A stretch of DNA of 8,952 nt, taken from positions 1 through 8,952 of the forward strand of contig NZ_JBKOPS010000023.1 in NCBI RefSeq assembly GCF_047272945.1. The letters are read 5' to 3'. The DNA is from Rubrolithibacter danxiaensis. GTDB lineage: Bacteria; Bacteroidota; Bacteroidia; Sphingobacteriales; Sphingobacteriaceae. The notes beneath the pieces were generated by a model. The model was not told the origin of the DNA and did no database searches. It was given only the letters and a program-made list of their open reading frames with translations. A program made the translations under genes and the position numbers. Shown here in pieces: positions 1-7,783 of the stretch. Numbering within the stretch: position 1 is the stretch's first letter; each line of letters begins with the position of its first letter.

Positions 1-1220
1 TTATTTCAAACATTTTCTCACTGTACTTAAATAATGCAGTTAATTATGTACTTCCTTTAATCATTGTTCCCTATTTAATAAAGGTTTTAGGAATAGAGTA
101 TTATGGATATTATGTTTTTGCTTTTGCAATGGCTAATTACTTTCGAATATTTATAAATTTTGGATTTGAAATAACAACTTCAAAATATATAATTAAATTT
201 AGAAATGACGCTGAAAGAAGATCTCAAATATTTTCCTTCGTCTTATTTTGGAGAGTTATCTTTTTTATAATATCATTCATAATATTTCTTGTAGCATTAA
301 ATTTTATTCCCCTCGCTCATAAAATAGGATCCCTTTTTTTTATTTTAAACTTCTTCTATGTAATATCATCAGTAATAAATTTAAACGCTTACTACTATTC
401 TTTTCAAGAAATAAAATTTAGCACTGTAGCTAATGCAATTGGGAAAAGTTTATACCTAATTTGCCTGTTAATTTTCGTAAAAAGTAAAGATGATTATTTA
501 TATGTAGCATTATTTAGTTCTATGAGCTGGATTATTCCTTCCTTGATCTTATTCATAAATGGTAAAAAACGTTACCAGTTATCATTGATAAAACCTAAGT
601 TAGGGCAAGATAAAGTAATACTTTCAGAAGCGAAAAATGCATTTATTTCTGATGTATCTGTAAGTTTATATAGTACTACAAATGTATTTGTTATGGGTTT
701 GGCAGTACCAGCAAGTATTGTAGGAGTATATGGAAGCCTTGAAAGGGTTTATGCAGCATTAACTACTCTTATTAGCTCATCGAATTACTTAATATATCCA
801 AGACTAATTAAATATTACGAAATTGGTAAAGATTTTTTCTTTTCTAAATTAAAATCTATTGAAATTGGATATTTTCTTTTTAGCTTATTAGTATTTAGTC
901 TTTTTTTTGTAAGTAAACCTATAATATTAGGTTACATATTTAATGGAAAAACAGAGGAATATGCCAATATATATTTGTCAATTTTTTTAGTAGCAGCAAT
1001 TATTTCTCCCTTCGGATCGCTTTATACGCGTTGTTTATTGATACAAGATCGTTCTCTAACTCTTTTAAAGGTTACTACAATTGGCTTTTTGGTAAATTTT
1101 ATTGTATTAATTAGTATAATTTTTCTATTTAAAAGCTTTGCCATTATTCCAGTCTGCGTGTTGGCAACTCAGCTTTATATATTTACTGTTAAGCGCCTAT
1201 TAGTCAAAAGAGAAAGTTAA
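1..1220 (+). CDS. wzx: Wzx-type polysaccharide flippase (5' partial)
   Basis: This is an inner-membrane flippase of the RfbX/Wzx (MATE/MOP) superfamily, expected to move undecaprenyl-diphosphate-linked repeat units to the periplasmic face. The first full codon in frame is at 3. The reading frame is open from there through the first ATG (129), and the upstream part encodes a typical Wzx N-terminus (LNNAVNYVLPLIIVPYL, then KVLGIEYYGYYVFAFA). The real start therefore lies left of the window, probably only about ten codons away. About 405 residues are visible, near the low end of the family's usual 410-480. The protein is strongly hydrophobic throughout, with roughly a dozen membrane segments separated by short Lys/Arg-rich loops. 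Family-like stretches include YYYSFQEIKFSTVANAIGK and SLYSTTNVFVMGL followed by VGVYGSLERVYAAL. The usual P-W-F-F-Q-G motif is not recognisable and is replaced by the aromatic YYYSFQE. The amidotransferase gene follows after 50 bp. The transported glycan cannot be read from the sequence. Confidence 0.9.
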   Translation, partial: ISNIFSLYLNNAVNYVLPLIIVPYLIKVLGIEYYGYYVFAFAMANYFRIFINFGFEITTSKYIIKFRNDAERRSQIFSFVLFWRVIFFIISFIIFLVALNFIPLAHKIGSLFFILNFFYVISSVINLNAYYYSFQEIKFSTVANAIGKSLYLICLLIFVKSKDDYLYVALFSSMSWIIPSLILFINGKKRYQLSLIKPKLGQDKVILSEAKNAFISDVSVSLYSTTNVFVMGLAVPASIVGVYGSLERVYAALTTLISSSNYLIYPRLIKYYEIGKDFFFSKLKSIEIGYFLFSLLVFSLFFVSKPIILGYIFNGKTEEYANIYLSIFLVAAIISPFGSLYTRCLLIQDRSLTLLKVTTIGFLVNFIVLISIIFLFKSFAIIPVCVLATQLYIFTVKRLLVKRES

Positions 1221-1270
1221 TTGAAAACTTTAATAATTAACTCTATTATAAAATCTATTATACTCATATA

Positions 1271-3142
1271 ATGTGTGGAATTTACGGAACAACTATAAAT
1301 TATAATCTGGAAACAGTCAATTCGAAACTAGAAAGAATTAACTTCAGAGGACCGGATTATTCAGCTTTTAAAAGAGTTGGAAATGTTATTTTGGGACATA
1401 ACAGATTATCAATAATTGATTTGGATCCCCGGTCTAATCAACCTTTTCTCTATGGTCATTTGTGGATTGTTTTTAATGGGGAAGTTTACAATTATAAAGA
1501 TATACAAAAGGATTTAGTAAAAAAGGGATACTCTTTTAAAACAACCTCTGACACAGAAGTGATTTGCGCAGCCTATTTAGAATATGGGGAAGAATGTGTA
1601 ATACATTTTAATGGCATGTTTTCTTTTGTGATTTATGACACAGAAAAAAAGGAATTTTTTGGAGCAAGGGACCGCTTTGGCAAAAAACCATTTTATTACA
1701 GTCATATCAATGGAACATTTGAATTTGCAAGTCAACCTTCACAAATAAGTATTGCAAGAGATTTTACGCTTGATGAACAAGCGATAAGTGAATATTTTAT
1801 TTGGAACAATATTCCAGAACCTAGATCTATCTGGAAAGAAGTTAAAAAGTTACCTGCAGGTCATTCCTTTATTTATAGGCTTAACTCTGATCAGTTAAAA
1901 ATAAAAAAGTATTGGGATTTAGACTATAATTGGAATAATAAATTTACAGGGACTTATGAAGAAGCAAAAGTAACTCTTGAAGAGCTGTTATATGATGCAG
2001 TAGAAATTAGGCTAAATGCAGATGTACCTCTGGGAGTTTTTCTTTCGGGGGGAGTAGATTCATCATTAGTAGCAGCTCTTGCATCGCAAGTTAAAGAGAA
2101 GGTGAAAACCTTTTCAGTGAAATTTAATGAAAAAGGTTTTGATGAAAGTGAATATGCCAAGCAAGTAGCTAAACATTTACATACAGAACATCATATTATT
2201 GAATGCAACTATAATGAAGGTATAAGTTTTTTTGAGAATCTTTCTCTCTATTTTGATGAACCATTTGCTGATAATAGTGCCATCCCATCGTTACTATTAT
2301 CGAAATATACACGGAAACATGTGACGGTAGCATTAAGTGGAGATGGTGGAGATGAAGGGTATCTGGGGTATCCGAGGTATAAGGGGATAAATGAAAAAAT
2401 TAACGTATTTCGCTTGCCCTATAAATTTCGGAAGTTTTGTGCTTCTATACTTGGAATTTCTCCAATTAAACTACACAAGTTAATTGCAATGGGTATTTCC
2501 TTTAAAAACCTGGAAACACTTTATGCAAAAACGTTTGGAGGAATGGAGAATTCTTGGGTAATACAGAAAAATTTAGGCCTGGAAAATATGTATTCTTCGG
2601 CCTTAAATAATCCTAACAAACCGATCCTTGAAAAGATTTCAGATTACGATATTAAGACATATTTAAATTGGGATATCAATACTAAAGTTGATAGGGCTTC
2701 TATGGCATTTTCCTTAGAAACAAGAGCTCCTTTACTTGATTACCGAGTAATTGAATTTGGAAGATCGCTGCCAACAGCTTTTAAATTTGATGCAAAAGGA
2801 AACCAAAAGAAAATTCTGAAAGATATACTTTATAAATATGTTCCAAAAGAAATTTTTAATCGGCCTAAAGCTGGTTTTGCCATGCCATTCGAAGTCTGGT
2901 TTAGAAATTCACTAAAAGAATATGTATTAGATAACCTTACTGAGAAAGAACTGAAAAATATACCGGGAATAAATGTAAAACGCACCTTGGAGATAATTGA
3001 TGAGCACATGCAGGGAGTAAGAAATCGACAACCCCAAATATGGAAGTTATTAGTTTTGATTCAATGGATTAAAAGTCAGAAAAAAGAAAAAGCAGTCGCA
3101 CAGCATCCGTTGTTAAAAAACATTGTTTGTGAAATAAATTGA
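1271..3142 (+). CDS. asnB: AsnB-type glutamine-dependent amidotransferase
   Basis: This 623-residue protein has the two-domain architecture of glutamine-hydrolysing asparagine synthetase. The N-terminal class II glutaminase domain (about 1-200) starts with MCGI, so Cys2 becomes the N-terminal nucleophile after Met removal. It carries RGPD (26-29), R45 in HNRLSIID, the NGE motif at 69-71, and D94 in SDTE. The C-terminal ATP-pyrophosphatase synthetase domain carries the P-loop SGGVDSS (259-265), SGDGGDE (356-362) and the conserved RASMAFSLETRAPLLD (475-490). All expected catalytic motifs are present and length is normal, so it should be active. The start is fixed by the need for Cys at position 2. 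In free metabolism the family makes asparagine from aspartate. Inside O-antigen loci, members such as WbpS and WbqG are proposed to amidate uronic acids, and the setting between wzx and wzy, with a uronate epimerase downstream, favours that role here by inference. A housekeeping asparagine synthetase cannot be excluded. Confidence 0.92.
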   Translation: MCGIYGTTINYNLETVNSKLERINFRGPDYSAFKRVGNVILGHNRLSIIDLDPRSNQPFLYGHLWIVFNGEVYNYKDIQKDLVKKGYSFKTTSDTEVICAAYLEYGEECVIHFNGMFSFVIYDTEKKEFFGARDRFGKKPFYYSHINGTFEFASQPSQISIARDFTLDEQAISEYFIWNNIPEPRSIWKEVKKLPAGHSFIYRLNSDQLKIKKYWDLDYNWNNKFTGTYEEAKVTLEELLYDAVEIRLNADVPLGVFLSGGVDSSLVAALASQVKEKVKTFSVKFNEKGFDESEYAKQVAKHLHTEHHIIECNYNEGISFFENLSLYFDEPFADNSAIPSLLLSKYTRKHVTVALSGDGGDEGYLGYPRYKGINEKINVFRLPYKFRKFCASILGISPIKLHKLIAMGISFKNLETLYAKTFGGMENSWVIQKNLGLENMYSSALNNPNKPILEKISDYDIKTYLNWDINTKVDRASMAFSLETRAPLLDYRVIEFGRSLPTAFKFDAKGNQKKILKDILYKYVPKEIFNRPKAGFAMPFEVWFRNSLKEYVLDNLTEKELKNIPGINVKRTLEIIDEHMQGVRNRQPQIWKLLVLIQWIKSQKKEKAVAQHPLLKNIVCEIN

Positions 3143-3189
3143 TAGAACTTCTAATACTATAAATTGAAGTATTTGGAGTAAGAATAGAA

Positions 3190-4395
3190 ATGAAGAGTTT
3201 AAATTATTTAGGGAATTTTGTTTTAATACTTTGCGTAATACTTTTGGCAAGTAATGCCTTAATTATCTCGACAAAAAAACATTATTTCACAGCTATAGAA
3301 CCAGCTACCTTTTTTGCTGCTTGTGTGGGAATGTTATTCTTACTATGCTTTTTTAATATTAAAAGTCAAAATAGCAAGTCAAATACAATTTTTAGTTATT
3401 TTAAATTTATTTTCCCACTTTTTTCTATCGGTTGTTTATACGTTTTACTTTACTCAGTGGGCTTTGGAAATCAAAAATCTGATGCTACTACTCAATATGT
3501 CTATATTATATTATTTAATATAATTTGTTCGGTAATTATTTACTCGTATTTAAACTATTATTCAGTAACTAAAGAGGTATTAAATTTTATTTTTGAAATA
3601 ACATTATTGGTGATTATAATAAGTGTTTTTATAGATGTTTTACATCCTGGAACATTTTCACCGACAGAAACTCGAGCTGCGGGGCTTCCTGAAAATCCAA
3701 ATTCTACATCTTTTAGAGTTGCTTCTATTCTTGCTGTACTATTATTTTCAGAGATATCCATTAAGAAAAAATATTTTTATTTGGTATTTGCTTCCTTAGC
3801 AACATTTGCGACGTTTTCAAGAAGTGGAATCCTTTTACTTCTGATTGTTATAGCCTTTTTTATCGTAAAGAACCTTCAACATTTGCGAAAAATAAATTGG
3901 TTTAAAGTAATCGGGCTAAGTATCTTTTTACTTATTTCATACGAGATTGCCACTGCAAGTATTAATCTTCCATCGCTTTTGGAGCTTTTCGATAAGCAAT
4001 TGAATAGTGAAAGATTTAACATGGTCACTTCCTCAGAAAGCTTCACCAATATGGAAGATCCACGGGTGACTTTGGCACGAATGTATTTTCATAAAGCTTT
4101 AGATCAACCTTTAGTTGGATATGGGCCTTTATCCTCAACGGTTTATAGTCAAGGGCCTCATAATATGTTTCTCCTTTTGTGGTTTGAAACTGGGCTACTG
4201 GGATTAATTTTATATCTCTTGTTTTTTTTAAATCTTTATAGATATGCAAAGCTGTCAAAAGCTATTCCTGTCATTATTTGGGGTATATGTGTCTTGACCA
4301 ATTCATTTTTTTCCCATAATCTTTTATCGGAATACTTTTTTGTATTTGTAACTCCGTTGATATACTATTATACGCAACAATCTGAAACAGTTTAA
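3190..4395 (+). CDS. wzy: Wzy-type O-antigen polymerase / O-antigen ligase family membrane protein
   Basis: This 401-residue polytopic membrane protein has about 10-12 predicted hydrophobic segments (for example around 5-25, 38-56, 70-91, 102-121, 131-152, 175-192, 211-228, 237-256, 327-348, 357-375 and 378-396). Family signatures are GLPENPNSTSF (165-175), FSRSG (209-213), a long non-membrane loop (about 257-323) ending in VGYGP (309-313), and then HNMFLLLWFETGLLGL (324-339), the hallmark H-N...E-G/T-G-L-L-G-L of the Wzy_C/WaaL family. Arg292 and Arg297 in the loop precede the G-Y-G turn, as is common in these enzymes. By family it joins lipid-linked repeat units, or transfers polymer, in the periplasm. 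Its place next to wzx favours polymerase over ligase, but sequence alone does not separate the two. A GGAG lies 11 nt before the ATG, a slightly long Shine-Dalgarno spacing. The gene starts 47 bp after the amidotransferase gene and ends 17 bp before the first glycosyltransferase gene. Confidence 0.85.
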   Translation: MKSLNYLGNFVLILCVILLASNALIISTKKHYFTAIEPATFFAACVGMLFLLCFFNIKSQNSKSNTIFSYFKFIFPLFSIGCLYVLLYSVGFGNQKSDATTQYVYIILFNIICSVIIYSYLNYYSVTKEVLNFIFEITLLVIIISVFIDVLHPGTFSPTETRAAGLPENPNSTSFRVASILAVLLFSEISIKKKYFYLVFASLATFATFSRSGILLLLIVIAFFIVKNLQHLRKINWFKVIGLSIFLLISYEIATASINLPSLLELFDKQLNSERFNMVTSSESFTNMEDPRVTLARMYFHKALDQPLVGYGPLSSTVYSQGPHNMFLLLWFETGLLGLILYLLFFLNLYRYAKLSKAIPVIIWGICVLTNSFFSHNLLSEYFFVFVTPLIYYYTQQSETV

Positions 4396-4412
4396 AACTT
4401 ACTGCGTTTTCT

Positions 4413-5462
4413 ATGAGAAAGAAAGTTTTTTTTATTATAAGCTCTTTGAATGCAGGTGGAGCCGAAAAAGTATTTTGGCTATTATCTCAATATTTTGATA
4501 AATCTCTTTACGAAGTAAATATTGTATTGTTAAACGGTAAGAAGATTTTCTTTTCACAATCTTTGGAAGATATAAATCTTATTGATTTAGGAACAAAAAA
4601 GGCTTCATTATCTTTTTTTAAATTATACAGCTTGCTGAAAAAAGAGAAACCACATGCAATATTTACTACAGGTGGACAAATAAATGCATTAATGGGTTTT
4701 ACCTCGTTTTTTATAAAGGTACCTAATTTAATTGCTCGTCCCGCTAATGTTGCCGACCTATCCTTAACTAGTATAAAGGCAAAACTATTAAGCTATTTTC
4801 TCAAAATCTCTTATAACAGATTTCATACAATAATATGTCAATCAAAAGAGATAAAGGATTCTCTTTTAAAAACTTATAGTATGAGTCCGCAAAAAATGGT
4901 GATAATTCCTAATCCTGTTCTACCAAGTGGCAATGAAAAAAATTGTAAGAATAAAAGTGAGAAAAGAATTGTCATGGTTGGAAGATTGGCAAAACAAAAG
5001 GGACATGAAAGATTCTTAGATATTTTTAAACAGTTGCCAGATAATTATAAATTAACAATAGCTGGTGATGGACCTTTAAGATCTGTAATTGAAGAGAAAA
5101 TTAAGAATCTACAGATTTCATCACGAGTTACAATGCTTGGTCTTGTATCTGGAGTAACCAATATTGTAGCAAAACATGAAGTGTTTGCCTTGCCCTCTTT
5201 TTTTGAGGGTTTTCCCAATGCCGTCGTTGAATCGTTGTCAGTAGGAACACCTGTTGTTGCTTTTAATGTAGGGGGCATAACTGAAATAATTAAGAATGAT
5301 TTTAATGGTTATATAATTCAGCAAAATGATTTAGAAGCGTTTAAGGCAGCAATAGTAAAAGCACTTAATAAAGAGTGGGATTATTCAGCTATACAAAAAG
5401 ATGTCAGCGAAAGATTTTCAGTAAGAACAATCGTTGATAATTACCAAAAATTAATAGCATAA
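4413..5462 (+). CDS. GT4-family (GT-B fold) glycosyltransferase
   Basis: This 349-residue retaining glycosyltransferase has the GT-B double Rossmann layout. The N-terminal acceptor domain opens with a beta strand and the loop GGAEK (15-19), typical of family GT4. The C-terminal donor domain begins near PNPV (166-169) and VGRLAKQKG (189-197), continues with AGDGPLR (217-223), and carries the EX7E motif in PSFFEGFPNAVVE, with E265 and E273 as the two glutamates, followed by SVGTPVVAF. These are the positions that bind the nucleotide sugar. No signal peptide or membrane span is evident. It should act in the cytoplasm, probably at the membrane, adding one sugar to the lipid-linked repeat unit. 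Donor and acceptor cannot be predicted. It starts 17 bp after the polymerase gene, suggesting co-transcription. The ATG at 4413 puts the first beta strand directly at the N-terminus, as expected. Confidence 0.92.
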   Translation: MRKKVFFIISSLNAGGAEKVFWLLSQYFDKSLYEVNIVLLNGKKIFFSQSLEDINLIDLGTKKASLSFFKLYSLLKKEKPHAIFTTGGQINALMGFTSFFIKVPNLIARPANVADLSLTSIKAKLLSYFLKISYNRFHTIICQSKEIKDSLLKTYSMSPQKMVIIPNPVLPSGNEKNCKNKSEKRIVMVGRLAKQKGHERFLDIFKQLPDNYKLTIAGDGPLRSVIEEKIKNLQISSRVTMLGLVSGVTNIVAKHEVFALPSFFEGFPNAVVESLSVGTPVVAFNVGGITEIIKNDFNGYIIQQNDLEAFKAAIVKALNKEWDYSAIQKDVSERFSVRTIVDNYQKLIA

Positions 5463-5526
5463 TTATAAATAAAACTAAGAGTAAAGCTCTCTAAAGCTTA
5501 TTAAAATTTACCTAATTAAAAAGAAT

Positions 5527-6603
5527 ATGAAGATTTTAATCACAGGAACAGCAGGTTTCATTGGATTTTACCTTGCGAAGAAATTGTTAGAACGTGGAGA
5601 TGAAGTTGTTGGTATAGATAATATTAATGATTATTATGATGTATCCATAAAATATGGCCGTTTAGCTGAAACCGGTATTTCTAAGGAAAATATTGAATAT
5701 GGAGAACCTGTTATAAGTGATAAATATAAAAATTACACTTTTTACAAGCTTGATTTAACCGATAATATAAAGTTAAAGAAGATTATTAATGAGGGTTCTT
5801 TTGATGCAATATGTAATCTTGCAGCTCAGGCCGGAGTGCGTTATAGTTTAGTTAATCCCCAAGCTTATATTGATTCAAATATCTATGGCTTTTTAAACCT
5901 TCTTGAAGCATGTAGATATAATAAAATTAAACATTTTGTTTATGCAAGTTCCTCCAGCGTTTACGGATTAAACGAAAAAATGCCATTTTCTACTCATAAT
6001 AATGTAGATCATCCTGTTTCAATATACGCTGCAACTAAAAAGAGTAACGAATTGATGGCTCATACTTACAGTCATTTATTCAATTTACCAACAACAGGAT
6101 TGAGATTTTTTACAGTTTATGGACCATGGGGAAGACCAGATATGGCACCTATATTATTTACCAAAGCAATAACAGAAGGTAGATCAATACAAGTATTTAA
6201 TAATGGAAATATGAAAAGAGATTTTACTTATATTGACGATATTGTAGAAGGAATAGTAAGGGTTATAGATAACCCAGCCCATAGCAATCCTGATTGGAGT
6301 GGTATGGATCCTGATCCTGCAACTTCAAATGTTCCTTATAGGATTTTTAATATAGGAAAAGGAAGTCCTGTTAATTTGATGGAATTTATTGAAGAAATTG
6401 AAAATAACTTAGGTAAGAAAGCTGAAAAAGACTATTTACCTATGCAAGATGGGGATGTAACAGCAACATGGGCAGACATAACTGATTTAGAGAATATTTT
6501 AGGGTATAAACCTCGAGTTTCAGTACAGGAAGGTGTAAAACGCTTTATCAGTTGGTATAAGTATTTCTATCAGGTACAAGAGGCAGAAACAGTAGTAATA
6601 TAA
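5527..6603 (+). CDS. NAD-dependent sugar epimerase, probable UDP-glucuronate 4-epimerase
   Basis: This 358-residue short-chain dehydrogenase/reductase of the extended type is closest in pattern to UDP-glucuronate 4-epimerases (CapI/LspL/GAE group), which interconvert UDP-glucuronate and UDP-galacturonate. The nucleotide-binding TGTAGFIG (6-13) is right at the N-terminus, followed by VVGIDNINDYYDV (27-39). The active site shows the Ser-rich ASSSSVYG (140-147) and Y167 with K171 of the YxxxK pair. The stretch RFFTVYGPWGRPDMA (193-207) is the segment I use to separate uronate epimerases from GalE and dTDP-glucose dehydratases. KRDFTYIDDIVEGI (230-243), NIGKGSPVNLMEFIE (275-289) and the C-terminal LPMQDGDVTATWADI (304-318) also fit the group. 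The start places the Rossmann strand at residue 2. The gene lies between two glycosyltransferase genes, 64 and 20 bp away. No UDP-glucose dehydrogenase gene, needed to supply UDP-glucuronate, is in the window. Exact substrate (GlcA or an N-acetylated uronate) remains inference. Confidence 0.9.
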   Translation: MKILITGTAGFIGFYLAKKLLERGDEVVGIDNINDYYDVSIKYGRLAETGISKENIEYGEPVISDKYKNYTFYKLDLTDNIKLKKIINEGSFDAICNLAAQAGVRYSLVNPQAYIDSNIYGFLNLLEACRYNKIKHFVYASSSSVYGLNEKMPFSTHNNVDHPVSIYAATKKSNELMAHTYSHLFNLPTTGLRFFTVYGPWGRPDMAPILFTKAITEGRSIQVFNNGNMKRDFTYIDDIVEGIVRVIDNPAHSNPDWSGMDPDPATSNVPYRIFNIGKGSPVNLMEFIEEIENNLGKKAEKDYLPMQDGDVTATWADITDLENILGYKPRVSVQEGVKRFISWYKYFYQVQEAETVVI

Positions 6604-6623
6604 GATTCGGATAACTTTTATTT

Positions 6624-7691
6624 ATGACACTAATTCATCTGTTGATCGGGTTGGGAGGCGGTGGCGCGGAGAGCTTTTTACTTGAAATATCAAAAAAAAT
6701 TAAAGAAAATCCTGGAGTTGAAATATTAGTAGTAACGATAACCACAATTGATACAATTGCATATAAGTACGAGGCAGAAGGTATAAAATATATCTCGTTA
6801 GGAATGAACAATTCGAAAGGTTTTTTGAAAAAATTTAAAATCTTTCTAAATATTCTGAAAAGTTATGACCAGTGCGTAGTTCATGCACACATGTTTCATG
6901 CTTGTATGTTAGCAGCGTTAGCTAAATTTTTCAGGCCAAAAGTTCGAATAGTTTTTACTCTCCACACTAATTTTGTTAAGCAAAAATATAGACGCATTCT
7001 TTTGTTCCTTACCCGGAAACTCCGTAGTGAAGATATTATTTTCTCAGCTGACTCTAAGCAGTGGTATCATAAAGAGAATTCTAAAGTTATTGCAAATGGT
7101 ATTGATACTTCTAAATTTAACCTTATCAATAAACACTCCGAGATTTTTACTTTTTTGTTTTTAGGTAGATTAGCTGAACCGAAAAATCCTTTATTTTTAA
7201 TAGATCTTTCCAATAAGCTTAAAGATCGATTTAAATTTAAGATTTTAGTTGCCGGTGATGGTAGTTTGAGACAGGAGTTAGAAGAGCGAATCGCAAAATA
7301 TAAATTACAAGAATATTTTTCCTTGTTAGGTTTTAGGGATGATATACCCTGTCTTTTTTCTCAGGCACATTGCTTAATTATGCCTTCGCTTTGGGAGGGA
7401 ATGCCTATGGCGGTTTTAGAAGCAGGTGCAGCAGGAATCCCCGTTATTTCAACTCCTGTAGGAAGTATACCCACTATTTTAAATGATAAGAACGCCTATT
7501 TGTCAAATTTGGAGGATTTTCATTTACAAATGGAAGAGGTAATATTGAGTTATGAGACTGCCATACGAAAGGGCAATCTATTACAGGATTTGATAAAAAA
7601 AGAATATGATATATCAAGTAGTGCAAGGAAACATCTAAAGCTATATAATAAGGTTTTGGGGATCAAAAGTTTAGTTTTAAGTACCACTTAA
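6624..7691 (+). CDS. GT4-family (GT-B fold) glycosyltransferase
   Basis: This 355-residue retaining glycosyltransferase belongs to the same GT-B/GT4 class as the one at 4413-5462 but is clearly divergent from it. The N-terminal domain has the glycine-rich loop GLGGGGAES (9-17), HAH (87-89) and LHTN (113-116), typical of GT4 acceptor domains. After the linker NGID (158-161), the donor domain shows GRLAEPKNP (181-189), AGDGSLR (210-216) and PSLWEGMPMAVLE, giving the EX7E pair E258 and E266, followed by AGAAGIPVISTPVGSIP. It is expected to be cytoplasmic or membrane-associated and to add a sugar to the repeat unit. Sugar specificity cannot be read. The gene begins 20 bp after the epimerase gene, consistent with one transcript. 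The stop is followed by a 92 bp AT-rich gap in which I find neither a strong hairpin terminator nor a clear Bacteroidota promoter. Confidence 0.92.
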   Translation: MTLIHLLIGLGGGGAESFLLEISKKIKENPGVEILVVTITTIDTIAYKYEAEGIKYISLGMNNSKGFLKKFKIFLNILKSYDQCVVHAHMFHACMLAALAKFFRPKVRIVFTLHTNFVKQKYRRILLFLTRKLRSEDIIFSADSKQWYHKENSKVIANGIDTSKFNLINKHSEIFTFLFLGRLAEPKNPLFLIDLSNKLKDRFKFKILVAGDGSLRQELEERIAKYKLQEYFSLLGFRDDIPCLFSQAHCLIMPSLWEGMPMAVLEAGAAGIPVISTPVGSIPTILNDKNAYLSNLEDFHLQMEEVILSYETAIRKGNLLQDLIKKEYDISSSARKHLKLYNKVLGIKSLVLSTT

Positions 7692-7783
7692 GATAATTAT
7701 TTATAAGATTTTCAATTTTTTTAATTGTTTACAATAATCTATTTCATGTCCCGTTAATAGAAACAGATTAAAACAATTAAATT

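Noticed and set aside
1221..1249. Sigma-70-like pair TTGAAA, 17 bp, TATTAT between the flippase and amidotransferase genes
   Set aside because: The spacing is ideal for an E. coli-type promoter, but Bacteroidota use a different consensus (TTTG and TAnnTTTG). Such matches are expected by chance in DNA this AT-rich, so I do not call a promoter.
1954..2160. Minus-strand open frame of 68 codons
   Set aside because: It lies wholly inside the amidotransferase gene, opposite its conserved P-loop region, and resembles no known protein.
3314..3523. Plus-strand open frame of 69 codons in another frame
   Set aside because: It lies inside the polymerase gene. Its hydrophobic look comes from the T-rich membrane-protein coding sequence.
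3558..4258. Two minus-strand open frames (3558-3761 and 4043-4258)
   Set aside because: Both are antisense to conserved parts of the polymerase gene and have no recognisable motifs.
5045..5278. Minus-strand open frame of 77 codons
   Set aside because: It is antisense to the donor-binding domain of the first GT4 enzyme, including the EX7E region, so it is a shadow of that gene.
6973..7164. Plus-strand open frame of 63 codons
   Set aside because: It is an out-of-frame reading inside the second GT4 gene, with no motif or start context of its own.
7713..7727. Inverted repeat CAATT / AATTG around a T-run, as a possible terminator after the second GT4 gene
   Set aside because: The stem is only five base pairs and mostly A-T, with no following T-tract at the right place. 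It is too weak to support a terminator.
7692..7783. Promoter for the beta-helix lipoprotein gene
   Set aside because: The 92 bp gap has TTG at 7725-7727, but no TAnnTTTG at a suitable distance. I cannot tell whether this gene is read from its own promoter or from the upstream operon.
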